A stretch of DNA of 8,064 bases, taken from positions 1 to 8,064 of the forward strand of contig CADCPU010000404.1 in assembly GCA_902803365.1 (NCBI GenBank), written 5' to 3'. Positions 1 to 5,710 of this stretch are shown here, piece by piece (position 1 is the stretch's first letter; every line of letters begins with the position of its first letter). The notes below the pieces were generated by a model, which saw nothing but the letters and a program-made list of their open reading frames with translations, did not search any database and was not told the DNA's origin. A program made the translations under genes and the position numbers. The stretch is from Oscillospiraceae bacterium (GTDB taxonomy: Bacteria > Bacillota_A > Clostridia > Saccharofermentanales > Saccharofermentanaceae).

Positions 1-440
1 ATATTGATCGCAGACTCCGAAGGAAGGAATATCGCTCCCCTGTGTTCGATAAGATTCGAGTTGGGCCCGAAGTCATATGCACGCCTCAGGACAGCATTGA
101 TCTTGGCAGTCAGAACATCAAGGCTGAACGGCTTCGTGATAAAGTCATCGCCGCCCATGTTCATCGCCATGATCTGATTCATATTGTCCGAAGCTGATGA
201 GACGAAGATGACCGGAACGCGCGACACTTCCCTGATCTTTGAGCAGCGGAAAAAGCCGTTATAGAAAGGAAGATTAACATCCAACAGCACGAGATCCGGC
301 TTAAACTTGGTGAAATCCCCCATCACGTTCTCAAGGTCGCTGTCGATCGCCACCTCGAAGCCCCACTTCTCGATATGACGCTTCATCTCCTCTGCGATCA
401 CGCGGTCGTCTTCTACGATAAATATCCTGTACACTTTCAT
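1..440 (-). CDS. OmpR-family response regulator, BceR/GraR-like (3' part outside window)
   Basis: The visible 146 residues form a complete receiver domain. It should be phosphorylated by a partner histidine kinase and control transcription through a C-terminal winged-helix domain that lies beyond the window edge. Visible landmarks are the acidic cluster E10-D11-D12, phosphoacceptor D54 in LLDVNLP, S81/S82 and the conserved lysine K103 in ITKPF. The stretch SSASDNMNQIMAMNMGGDDF is very typical of the BceR/GraR/VraR regulators that answer cell-envelope peptide antibiotics in Bacillota; the specific stimulus here is inference. Two tandem ATGs occur (443 and 440). The second is preferred because the AGGGGG Shine-Dalgarno would abut the first. 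The gene is divergent from the VOC-domain gene at 545. A kinase or ABC transporter would be expected further left but cannot be seen. Confidence 0.9.
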   Translation of the reverse strand, partial: MKVYRIFIVEDDRVIAEEMKRHIEKWGFEVAIDSDLENVMGDFTKFKPDLVLLDVNLPFYNGFFRCSKIREVSRVPVIFVSSASDNMNQIMAMNMGGDDFITKPFSLDVLTAKINAVLRRAYDFGPNSNLIEHRGAIFLPSESAIN

Positions 441-461
441 CATCCCCCTTATCCTATGACA

Positions 462-491
462 TTAACATTAAATCACACCTTATGCTAAAAT
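462..491 (+). promoter_or_regulatory. Probable sigma-A promoter of the VOC-domain gene
   Basis: TTAACA at 462-467 and TAAAAT at 486-491 are 18 nt apart. A TG at 483-484 makes the -10 an extended TGCTAAAAT. Transcription would begin near 498, giving a leader of about 45 nt. The -35 is part of a tandem ACATTA-ACATTA (459-470) that might also be a regulator site. Confidence 0.5.
467..475 (-). promoter_or_regulatory. Possible extended -10 promoter of the response regulator
   Basis: On the minus strand this reads TGATTTAAT, an extended -10 (TGn plus TTTAAT, one mismatch to TATAAT). No good -35 is visible. It would give a 5' leader of roughly 20 nt before the regulator start. It overlaps the -35 proposed for the opposite gene, so the two promoters could compete. 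Weak evidence. Confidence 0.3.
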
Positions 492-512
492 GCTCTTATA
501 AATTTATCTTGA

Positions 513-529
513 CGCCCGTCACGAGGGCG
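513..529 (+). other. Small GC-rich hairpin just upstream of the VOC gene Shine-Dalgarno
   Basis: CGCCC (513-517) pairs with GGGCG (525-529) around a 7-nt loop. It ends a few bases before the AAAAGGAG ribosome-binding site at 531-538. A stem this close could insulate or modulate translation initiation, but it is short and may be incidental. Confidence 0.3.
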
Positions 530-544
530 CAAAAGGAGTATCAC

Positions 545-1453
545 ATGCCTTCAGGTAATTATCCCGAACACGACATCAATCAAGTCTTCGACTATATGCA
601 CTCAATACTGATCCAGGGCGATTCAGCCGACAACTCTCTCGACGAGCTTGACTTCGTAAACCGCCTCTTTGCCGCACTCCCCGCCCAGGGCGTCGAATAC
701 GGCATGCAGTTCCTGCACGGCAAGCGCGACCTTCCAAAGAACTGTGACGAGATAATGCCGCTCTTCATCCGCTTCGTTAACCTCGTCGAATACTGCGAGA
801 CTATCGAGAAGCTCCGCGACATCCCGACTAACCCGACGACCGAGCAGCTCATGGAGAGGATCAAGATGAACTCTTCCCTTGACGAGCTCGAAAAGCCGTT
901 CTGCAAACCGCTTCTGGGATTCGCTTTCAACAAAGAGCTGCCAAAGGACGGTATCGATCCGGATAAGATCGATTCTTCTGCTGCTGAGGGCGGCTCAGGC
1001 TCCGAGGGCGACGCCGGCTCTGAGGGCGCCGATGCCGATGCCAAGAAGGGCAACGGCCTTCACCTGATGAACGGCTGCGCACCTGTATTCGTCTGCAAGG
1101 ATCCGCTTCAGACTTCATGCTTCTATGAGAAATATCTGGGATTTGAATCCACTCATCTTGATGATGAGACCATGCCGCACATAAGGCTCTCCAGAGACAA
1201 CATCGACATCGTTCTGGTCGCTGCCAAAAACGGGCAGGAAATAAAGCCGATGCGTGAATTGTGCGGAATCGACTACGACCTTTATATCTACGTATCAGAG
1301 CCGATGATGCTCCAGATGGAGCTCGCCAACAACGGCGTCGCGATCATAAAGCAGCTCGGCGATGCGGAGACGTTCACCGGAGTTAACAGAGAATTTGTTT
1401 TCGGGGACATCGACGGAAGACACATCTGCGTATCGCAGAGGAGCGTTGATTAA
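545..1453 (+). CDS. VOC (glyoxalase/bleomycin-resistance-like) domain protein with unknown helical N-terminal domain
   Basis: The product is about 302 residues. Residues 1-130 are predominantly helical and match no family I recognise. Residues 140-170 are a low-complexity linker rich in Gly, Ser, Glu, Asp and Ala. Residues about 178-298 look like a VOC fold: a start PVFVCKDPLQTSCFYEKYLGF, the middle strands IRLSRDNIDIVLV, and the end EFVFGDIDGRHICVSQ. VOC proteins include metal-dependent glyoxalases and dioxygenases, and also metal-free antibiotic-binding proteins. I cannot assign a substrate. The start at 545 is chosen over an in-frame ATG at 482 because AAAAGGAG (531-538) lies 6 nt upstream, and because 482 overlaps the predicted -10. 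The gene is monocistronic and convergent with the YitT-family gene, 44 nt away. No clear terminator is seen in that gap. Confidence 0.8.
   Translation: MPSGNYPEHDINQVFDYMHSILIQGDSADNSLDELDFVNRLFAALPAQGVEYGMQFLHGKRDLPKNCDEIMPLFIRFVNLVEYCETIEKLRDIPTNPTTEQLMERIKMNSSLDELEKPFCKPLLGFAFNKELPKDGIDPDKIDSSAAEGGSGSEGDAGSEGADADAKKGNGLHLMNGCAPVFVCKDPLQTSCFYEKYLGFESTHLDDETMPHIRLSRDNIDIVLVAAKNGQEIKPMRELCGIDYDLYIYVSEPMMLQMELANNGVAIIKQLGDAETFTGVNREFVFGDIDGRHICVSQRSVD
998..1028 (+). repeat. 18-nt in-frame repeat in the linker of the VOC protein
   Basis: The 13-mer at 998-1010 recurs at 1016-1028 with one mismatch, offset by 18 nt (six codons), encoding GSEGDA then GSEGAD. It probably arose by slippage or duplication and lengthens a flexible acidic linker between the two domains. 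Confidence 0.6.
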
Positions 1454-1497
1454 GCGACTGTGGGCTTGCGACGCGCCTCCCAGACCGAACGCCAAAC

Positions 1498-2334
1498 TCA
1501 CCTCAATATCTCATCAACCGTCGTAACGGTGCTGAACGAGCCCTTGTGCTTTGAGATAATGTCCCTCAACAGCTGAAGCTCAAAGTAGTTGACGTAGCAG
1601 ATAAGCGTCGTGTTGTCGCCGGCGATGGCACCGCGCGACTTCATTATCGTGCAGGTCTTGTTGAGCTGCTCCTTGATGTCGACGATGATCTGCTCGGGCT
1701 CTTTGGTTATGATCGTAACCTGCTTGATTGCCTCGAAGTGATCCGTGAAGTGGTCGATTATCGCAGTCGCGACGACGTAGACAAGAAGGCTCAGAAGAGC
1801 CGAGTTGCGGTTGATCAGGATGAAGATCGCGACATATACGAATACATTGAAGGTTATCAATATATAGGTCATGCTGTAGTTCTTGCCGGTCTTGTCAGAC
1901 AGCTTGCGGACGATGATGTTCGCGAGGATCTCGGAGCCGTCGATGCAGCCGCCGGATCTCAGGATGAGTGACAAGCCCGCACCGAGGATCGCGCCTCCGA
2001 ATGCGACGGCGAGGAAGTGCTCGGTATTAAGCTCGAACGGGATGCGCTCGAAAAAAGCCAGGCCGACGGTATAAAACAACGAGCCTACGACGGCTTTGTA
2101 CATTACTTTCCTTCCGAGGAAGATAAAGCCCGCGATGAGAAACGGCAGGAAAACGCCGAATACGCAGGCCGAGAGATTATAGCCCGTGAGCTTGCTGATC
2201 AGGATAGCGATTCCGGCCGTGCCGTAATCGATCGCGTCGTTCGGCAAGAGGATGCAGGCGACGGAAAAGCTCGCGAGCATCGCGCCTGCGATTATGTATA
2301 AGTAACTGAATATTTCCTTGACCTTACCGGACAT
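1498..2334 (-). CDS. YitT-family membrane protein (N-terminal membrane domain plus C-terminal DUF2179)
   Basis: The 278-residue length is normal for the YitT/YvjA family of Bacillota. Hydrophobic segments lie at about 10-30, 37-48, 55-73, 80-95, 107-126, 155-175 and 178-195. The conserved-type loop SGGCIDGSEILA (127-138) corresponds to the GGxxGGxDIIA motif of the family. Residues about 203-275 form the soluble C-terminal DUF2179 domain, with the beta-alpha pattern VTIITKEPEQIIVDI and ending TVTTVDEIL. The family is membrane-bound and its biochemical role is not firmly established. The start lies only 2 nt after the stop of the DUF951 gene, so it is the last gene of the HD-GYP operon and probably depends on translational coupling. 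Its own upstream sequence is only a weak GAG-type Shine-Dalgarno. Confidence 0.92.
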   Translation of the reverse strand: MSGKVKEIFSYLYIIAGAMLASFSVACILLPNDAIDYGTAGIAILISKLTGYNLSACVFGVFLPFLIAGFIFLGRKVMYKAVVGSLFYTVGLAFFERIPFELNTEHFLAVAFGGAILGAGLSLILRSGGCIDGSEILANIIVRKLSDKTGKNYSMTYILITFNVFVYVAIFILINRNSALLSLLVYVVATAIIDHFTDHFEAIKQVTIITKEPEQIIVDIKEQLNKTCTIMKSRGAIAGDNTTLICYVNYFELQLLRDIISKHKGSFSTVTTVDEILR

Positions 2335-2336
2335 CG

Positions 2337-2549
2337 TTAACTCTCACTCTCTTGTTTTCTTACCGCTACGGTAGATTTCTCGAGTGATGGTCTTGCGAGC
2401 GTGATGTCGTGACCGCAGCCGCAGCACTTGAGCTTGATCTCGGCTCCGGCGCGCATTACGACCCAGTCCTTGCTGCCGCAGGGATGGGACTTTCTCATGG
2501 TGACTATCTCACCTTCCGTGTATTTATATAAAAAGAACTTATTAGCCAT
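2337..2549 (-). CDS. DUF951 family protein (small probable zinc-binding protein)
   Basis: A 70-residue protein with the DUF951 signature: HPCGSKDW at 22-29, then a short beta segment MRAGAEIKLK, then CCGCGH at 42-47. C24, C42, C45 and H47 are the likely metal ligands of a small ribbon. A longer in-frame start at 2609 is possible, but ATG 2549 is preferred: AGGGAGA (2556-2562) lies 6 nt upstream and the protein then has the family's usual length. The family is widespread in Bacillota and has no established function. The C-terminal 15 residues (SLEKSTVAVRKQESES) are charged and variable. It sits in the middle of a three-gene operon, 31 nt after the HD-GYP stop and 2 nt before the YitT-family start. 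Confidence 0.88.
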   Translation of the reverse strand: MANKFFLYKYTEGEIVTMRKSHPCGSKDWVVMRAGAEIKLKCCGCGHDITLARPSLEKSTVAVRKQESES

Positions 2550-2580
2550 AGTGATTCTCCCTAACGGGTATTTTAACACA

Positions 2581-4266
2581 TTACTCTTTATCGCTATAGT
2601 ATTCTTCAAGTTTGGGTCTTGCGGCGATGTAATACTTCCTCAAGTCTTCGTCGAAGTGCTTGCCGAAGCTCTCCATCATGATCTCATCGGCTTTCTCGAA
2701 GGACATTCTGTCCTTATAGACACGCTTACTGACGAGCGCGTCGTAGACATCGGCGATAGCCATGATGCGCGCTTCAAGAGGGATCTCGTTTTTTGTAAGT
2801 CCGTTCGGATACCCCGAGCCGTCGCAGCGCTCGTGGTGGTAGTGCGCGACGTTTTCGGCGATCGTCTTGAACTCTTCGTCGTCAGTGTCTTCGAGGATCT
2901 TGTGGACGATTTTCGCGCCCTCTGCCGCATGAGCCTTCATCTTCTCGAATTCTTCGGGAGTGAACTTGCCGGGCTTTCTTAAGACTGCGTCATCGACTGC
3001 GACCTTGCCCAGGTCGTGCATAGGTGCCGCCTTTATGATATCCCTGCAGAACTTGTCGGACATCTGGAACGCATCGTCTTTGATCATCTCATTTATGAGG
3101 ATCCTGACGCCCTCGCTCGTACGCATGATGTGGCCGCCCGTGGAATTGTCTCTGCTCTCGACCATCATCGCCATACTGAGGATGAGCTTGTCGTGCATCT
3201 TTACGATCCTGTCGGTCTTGCGCCTTACTTCTTCTTCAAGGTCGGTATTGAACTTATCCAGAAGCTTTATGTATTCCTGATCAGGAGTATTGTCGGTCAG
3301 GAAGAACTGATAGCCGCTCTTTCGCCTGCCGACGATAAGACTTCTTACGTCAACTCTATAATAATGATTCTTGCTCTCGTAAGAGAACGTATTGTTCCGG
3401 TTATCTTCCTTAAAGTGCTCGATCCATGATATGAGAGAGATCGACAAAGCCCCACCGTCGGTCACATCGCTGTCGATCGCGATATTGCGAAGGTGCGGGA
3501 ATATCTCTCTTGCCGTCTCGTTGCTACCAAGATAATGGTAATCAAGATCGACCGAGATGATGCCGGTATCGCCCGTCTCCACGAGCGTATCGACCAACGA
3601 GTCATCGATGTTATAGAGAGCCACGCGATAGACGATAAGAAGATAGACCATCTGCGCGATGACGAAAGTAAACGGAGTAAATTCGATATTAAGGCCTGAC
3701 ATCTTCTGACCGAAGAATCCCATGACGGAGAAAAATTCAGGAAGGAACAGGAGCACGAGGATCTTCCTCGAGACATCCTTTTTCATGTTGTAGGAATAGA
3801 TGATCGCGATGATGCCAATAAGAGAATAAAGGATCACGCTTGCGATAAAGACATGGTGCATGAATCCGTACTGCTTATCCGCCAGAAGACCGATACCGTC
3901 AACCTTCTCAAAGCTGAATGATTTGTAGAAGATATTGGAAGATCCGATAGTCAGCACGGAACAATATATCGAGAAAGATATCAGGAACAGCACCGCGCGA
4001 AGAAGCCTTGTCTGCTCTATCTTACAAAGGTTCAGGATACTTAATGTGATGAGGAGCGGCAGGAATGCACCGCCGATATATTGTATCTTCAATGCTATTA
4101 TCGCTTCGCCCGCATCAGAGGCCAACGCCCTCAGGAGCGCACCCAGTACCGTTACGGGGATACATGCAAAGATCAGCGTAAGTGACGTATCAAAATGTCT
4201 GTGCCAAATTACAAAATACGCGAATGTCAGTATGATCGACATCGTAAGCGGTATTACATACAACAT
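2581..4266 (-). CDS. Membrane-anchored HD-GYP protein, probable cyclic-di-GMP phosphodiesterase (7TM-PAS-like-HD-GYP)
   Basis: 561 residues. Residues 1-216 contain about seven hydrophobic segments (2-20, 31-49, 60-80, 88-108, 136-158, 168-186, 200-216), resembling the 7TM sensor region found at the N-terminus of some histidine kinases. Residues about 225-325 look like a PAS-type domain, and 330-365 a coiled coil. The HD-GYP domain follows: E370-x-R-D with GGH (H379), the HD pair H417-D418 in APMHDLGK, then HHER (477-480) and DGSGYPNGL (482-490). All key residues are present, so hydrolysis of cyclic-di-GMP is expected by family knowledge. No GGDEF or EAL domain is seen. The start at 4266 is chosen because GGAGG (4274-4278) is 7 nt upstream; further ATGs at 4350 and 4284 are less well supported. 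It is first in an operon with DUF951 and the YitT-family gene. Confidence 0.92.
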   Translation of the reverse strand: MLYVIPLTMSIILTFAYFVIWHRHFDTSLTLIFACIPVTVLGALLRALASDAGEAIIALKIQYIGGAFLPLLITLSILNLCKIEQTRLLRAVLFLISFSIYCSVLTIGSSNIFYKSFSFEKVDGIGLLADKQYGFMHHVFIASVILYSLIGIIAIIYSYNMKKDVSRKILVLLFLPEFFSVMGFFGQKMSGLNIEFTPFTFVIAQMVYLLIVYRVALYNIDDSLVDTLVETGDTGIISVDLDYHYLGSNETAREIFPHLRNIAIDSDVTDGGALSISLISWIEHFKEDNRNNTFSYESKNHYYRVDVRSLIVGRRKSGYQFFLTDNTPDQEYIKLLDKFNTDLEEEVRRKTDRIVKMHDKLILSMAMMVESRDNSTGGHIMRTSEGVRILINEMIKDDAFQMSDKFCRDIIKAAPMHDLGKVAVDDAVLRKPGKFTPEEFEKMKAHAAEGAKIVHKILEDTDDEEFKTIAENVAHYHHERCDGSGYPNGLTKNEIPLEARIMAIADVYDALVSKRVYKDRMSFEKADEIMMESFGKHFDEDLRKYYIAARPKLEEYYSDKE

Positions 4267-4306
4267 AACCCTGCCTCCATTCATCTCCCCTATCGAAAAT
4301 TTTATC

Positions 4307-4312
4307 ATTATA
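4307..4312 (-). promoter_or_regulatory. Probable -10 of the HD-GYP/DUF951/YitT operon
   Basis: A perfect TATAAT on the minus strand, set in an AT-rich stretch about 41 nt upstream of the HD-GYP start. No convincing -35 is found at 16-18 nt (TCTCTT at 17), so an activator or an upstream A-tract may compensate. The promoter is back-to-back with that of the rtcB operon. Confidence 0.5.
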
Positions 4313-4369
4313 ATAAGAAAACTTGTTTTAAGAGAGCCGATATTTAACAAAAAGTTTTAAGTTTTGATA

Positions 4370-4379
4370 TCCATATGGA
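4370..4379. promoter_or_regulatory. Perfect 10-bp palindrome over the -35 of the rtcB operon promoter
   Basis: TCCATATGGA is a perfect palindrome sharing four bases with the -35. Its position suits a repressor operator, but no cognate regulator is recognisable in the window, and short palindromes arise by chance. Confidence 0.3.
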
Positions 4380-4404
4380 CAAACCCCAAAAGCAGGGTTA
4401 TAAT
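4376..4404 (+). promoter_or_regulatory. Strong sigma-A-type promoter of the leader-rtcB-prfH operon
   Basis: TGGACA (4376-4381) and a perfect TATAAT (4399-4404) are separated by exactly 17 nt. Initiation is expected near 4411, giving a leader of about 190 nt before rtcB. The spacer carries an inverted repeat AACCC (4382-4386) / GGGTT (4395-4399) that touches the -10. This is not a sigma-54 -24/-12 element, so regulation differs from the RtcR/sigma-54 control known for E. coli rtcBA. Confidence 0.75.
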
Positions 4405-4439
4405 CCCCGTGAAATAACAATCGAAAGGAGGTCCTTGCC

Positions 4440-4514
4440 ATGACAGGATTCAATACAACATCAATGAACACAGTAAAAACAGGGTGCAAGAGATCTCCTC
4501 TTGAAGTCGCTTAA
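4440..4514 (+). CDS. 24-codon leader ORF upstream of rtcB (putative leader peptide)
   Basis: The ORF encodes MTGFNTTSMNTVKTGCKRSP followed by LEVA and a TAA stop. It is preceded by AAAGGAGGT (4424-4432), a nine-base perfect complement of the 16S anti-Shine-Dalgarno with 8 nt to the ATG. That is far stronger than the rtcB site. The peptide is polar, threonine- and asparagine-rich, with no membrane segment or signal peptide, and I recognise no family. The combination of strong promoter, strong ribosome loading, a very short ORF and a terminator about 25 nt after the stop is the classic layout of a transcription attenuator, in which the act of translation matters rather than the peptide. There is no run of a single amino-acid codon, so amino-acid starvation sensing is unlikely. 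It could instead be a small functional protein. Translation is not proven. Confidence 0.6.
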   Translation: MTGFNTTSMNTVKTGCKRSPLEVA

Positions 4515-4546
4515 CTTCATACTGCAGAAGATCTTAACGGGCACCT
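4482..4546 (+). promoter_or_regulatory. Putative antiterminator fold overlapping the leader ORF
   Basis: GGGTGC (4482-4487) can pair with GCACCT (4541-4546), the 5' arm of the terminator, with one G-U pair. Inside it, GAGATCT (4490-4496) can pair with AGATCTT (4529-4535), also with one G-U. This encloses the hairpin TGAAGT (4502-4507) / ACTTCA (4514-4519), whose loop holds part of the leader stop codon. The fold excludes both the terminator and an alternative local hairpin CAAGAG (4487-4492) / CTCTTG (4498-4503). Mutually exclusive folds are what an attenuator needs. Pairing was found by eye, with no energy calculation. Confidence 0.45.
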
Positions 4547-4565
4547 CATCGAAGGTGCCTTTTTT
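4540..4565 (+). terminator. Intrinsic terminator between leader ORF and rtcB
   Basis: A perfect 7-bp stem, GGCACCT (4540-4546) with AGGTGCC (4553-4559), has a 6-nt loop and is followed at once by six T residues (4560-4565). It lies inside the operon, after the leader stop and 35 nt before the rtcB start, so it would terminate transcription before rtcB unless overridden. GGGCAC (4539-4544) could also pair with GTGCCC (4566-4571) just beyond the T-tract. Confidence 0.85.
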
Positions 4566-4600
4566 GTGCCCTTTCATAAACGAAAGGACTTTATATTTTT

Positions 4601-5701
4601 ATGCAGACCATCACAGGTAATTTTGCCGAAGCAAAGATCTTCACGGACGATATCGAAAACTATGCTTTGGCGCAGATCAAGAACATTCTCGATAACGGGA
4701 TCTCATACGGCTCAAAAGTCAGGATCATGCCGGACGTTCATCCCGGCACAGTCGGTCCGATCGGCCTTACCATGACGATCAAGGATTCGGTCATCCCCTC
4801 GCTTCTCGGCGTAGACATCGGATGCGGCATGCTCATCTGCGAAGTCAATGCGAAGAACATCGAATTCACCCGTCTTGATAAGGAGATCCAAAAGAAGATC
4901 CCTGCAGGCTTTGCGATCCGTAAAGAACCGCACGCTTCCGCGACGCTTGATGTCCTGACAGACCTTCGCTGCTTTGATCACATCGACCAGAGGAAAGCAG
5001 CATTGAGCCTCGGAACACTTGGCGGCGGCAATCACTTTATCGAGATAGACAAGAGTAAAGACAAGACATATATCGTGATCCACACGGGCAGCAGGCACCT
5101 TGGCAAAGAAGTCGCCGAGTACTATATGAAAGCAGGCAGAAGCTCTATGGTTCCTTATGAGATGACGACCCTTCGCGGCAAGCTTATGGACGACTACATT
5201 AACGATGCCATCGTAGTCTCAAGGTACGCATCGCTCAACAGACAGATCATCTTAAAAGAGATCCTCAAGGCGATGAAGTGGAAAGCCGTCCGAAGCTTCG
5301 AGTCGATGCATAATTTCCTGACCCGCCTCGATGACGGCACGCTTCTCCTAAGGAAAGGCGCCTCCTCTGCACTCGCGGGAGAAGACGTGATCATCCCGGT
5401 CAATATGCGTGACGGCGTCATAATCGGCAAGGGTCTCGGAAACCCTGACTGGAACTGTTCCGCGCCGCACGGCTCAGGCAGACGTTTGAGCCGCAGCGAA
5501 GTCAAGGAGCACTATACCGTATCCGCTTTCAAGCAGGACATGAAGGGCATCTACAGCACATGCGTCGGGGCAGACACGCTGGACGAATCGCCCGCGGCAT
5601 ACAGGAATATTGACGATATATTGATGAACATCAATGAGACAGTTGAAGTGACCGACATCTTAAAGCCGGTATATAACTTCAAAGCAGGAAACAAAAGATA
5701 A
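4601..5701 (+). CDS. rtcB: RNA-splicing ligase RtcB (probably RtcB2 type, rRNA repair)
   Basis: RtcB joins RNA 2',3'-cyclic-phosphate or 3'-phosphate ends to 5'-OH ends using GTP and Mn2+, through a histidine-guanylate intermediate. The 366-residue protein has the whole active site: D72 and C75 in GVDIGCGM, N144-H145 in GTLGGGNHF, H161 in IHTGSRHLG, H237 in SMHNF, and the guanylylated histidine H290 in APHGSGRRLSR. No intein or deletion is seen. Because prfH follows with a 9-nt gap, it most likely belongs to the RtcB2 group, which reseals 16S rRNA cut in the decoding centre; that assignment rests on neighbourhood and short length. The Shine-Dalgarno is modest: AAAGGA (4583-4588), 12 nt from the ATG. 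Expression is likely governed by the upstream attenuator. Confidence 0.95.
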   Translation: MQTITGNFAEAKIFTDDIENYALAQIKNILDNGISYGSKVRIMPDVHPGTVGPIGLTMTIKDSVIPSLLGVDIGCGMLICEVNAKNIEFTRLDKEIQKKIPAGFAIRKEPHASATLDVLTDLRCFDHIDQRKAALSLGTLGGGNHFIEIDKSKDKTYIVIHTGSRHLGKEVAEYYMKAGRSSMVPYEMTTLRGKLMDDYINDAIVVSRYASLNRQIILKEILKAMKWKAVRSFESMHNFLTRLDDGTLLLRKGASSALAGEDVIIPVNMRDGVIIGKGLGNPDWNCSAPHGSGRRLSRSEVKEHYTVSAFKQDMKGIYSTCVGADTLDESPAAYRNIDDILMNINETVEVTDILKPVYNFKAGNKR

Positions 5702-5710
5702 GGAGACATT

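Noticed and set aside
513..522. CGCCCGTCAC, identical to the universal 16S segment around 1400-1409, the other strand of the decoding-site helix
   Set aside because: It lies 4 kb from the rtcB leader, in front of an unrelated gene, and is explained by a small hairpin. With many possible motifs to match, a 10-mer coincidence is not persuasive, and there is no rRNA gene here.
592..1053. 153-codon open frame antisense to the VOC gene
   Set aside because: It mirrors the codon pattern of the plus-strand gene, its product is low-complexity Ser/Arg-rich, and it has no ribosome-binding site or recognisable family.
1454..1497. Terminator between the VOC and YitT-family genes
   Set aside because: Only a bulged stem of about five pairs (CTG-T-GG with CCCAG) is visible, with no T-tract on either strand.
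2428..2982. 184-codon plus-strand open frame across DUF951 and the end of the HD-GYP gene
   Set aside because: It is antisense to two confidently identified genes with conserved motifs, and its product resembles no protein family.
3016..3429. 137-codon plus-strand open frame within the HD-GYP gene
   Set aside because: It is antisense to the HD domain coding region and has no ribosome-binding site; a codon-bias shadow.
4376..4404. Sigma-54 promoter for rtcB as in enterobacteria
   Set aside because: No TGGC-N-TTGC type -24/-12 element was seen. The hexamers and the 17-nt spacing fit a sigma-A promoter.
4440..4514. Amino-acid-biosynthesis type leader peptide (trp/his-like attenuator)
   Set aside because: There is no run of any single amino-acid codon and the downstream genes are not biosynthetic.
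4411..4600. T-box or metabolite riboswitch in the rtcB leader
   Set aside because: No T-box TGGNACC-type motif or other riboswitch core was recognised, and the region is occupied by a well-formed short ORF.
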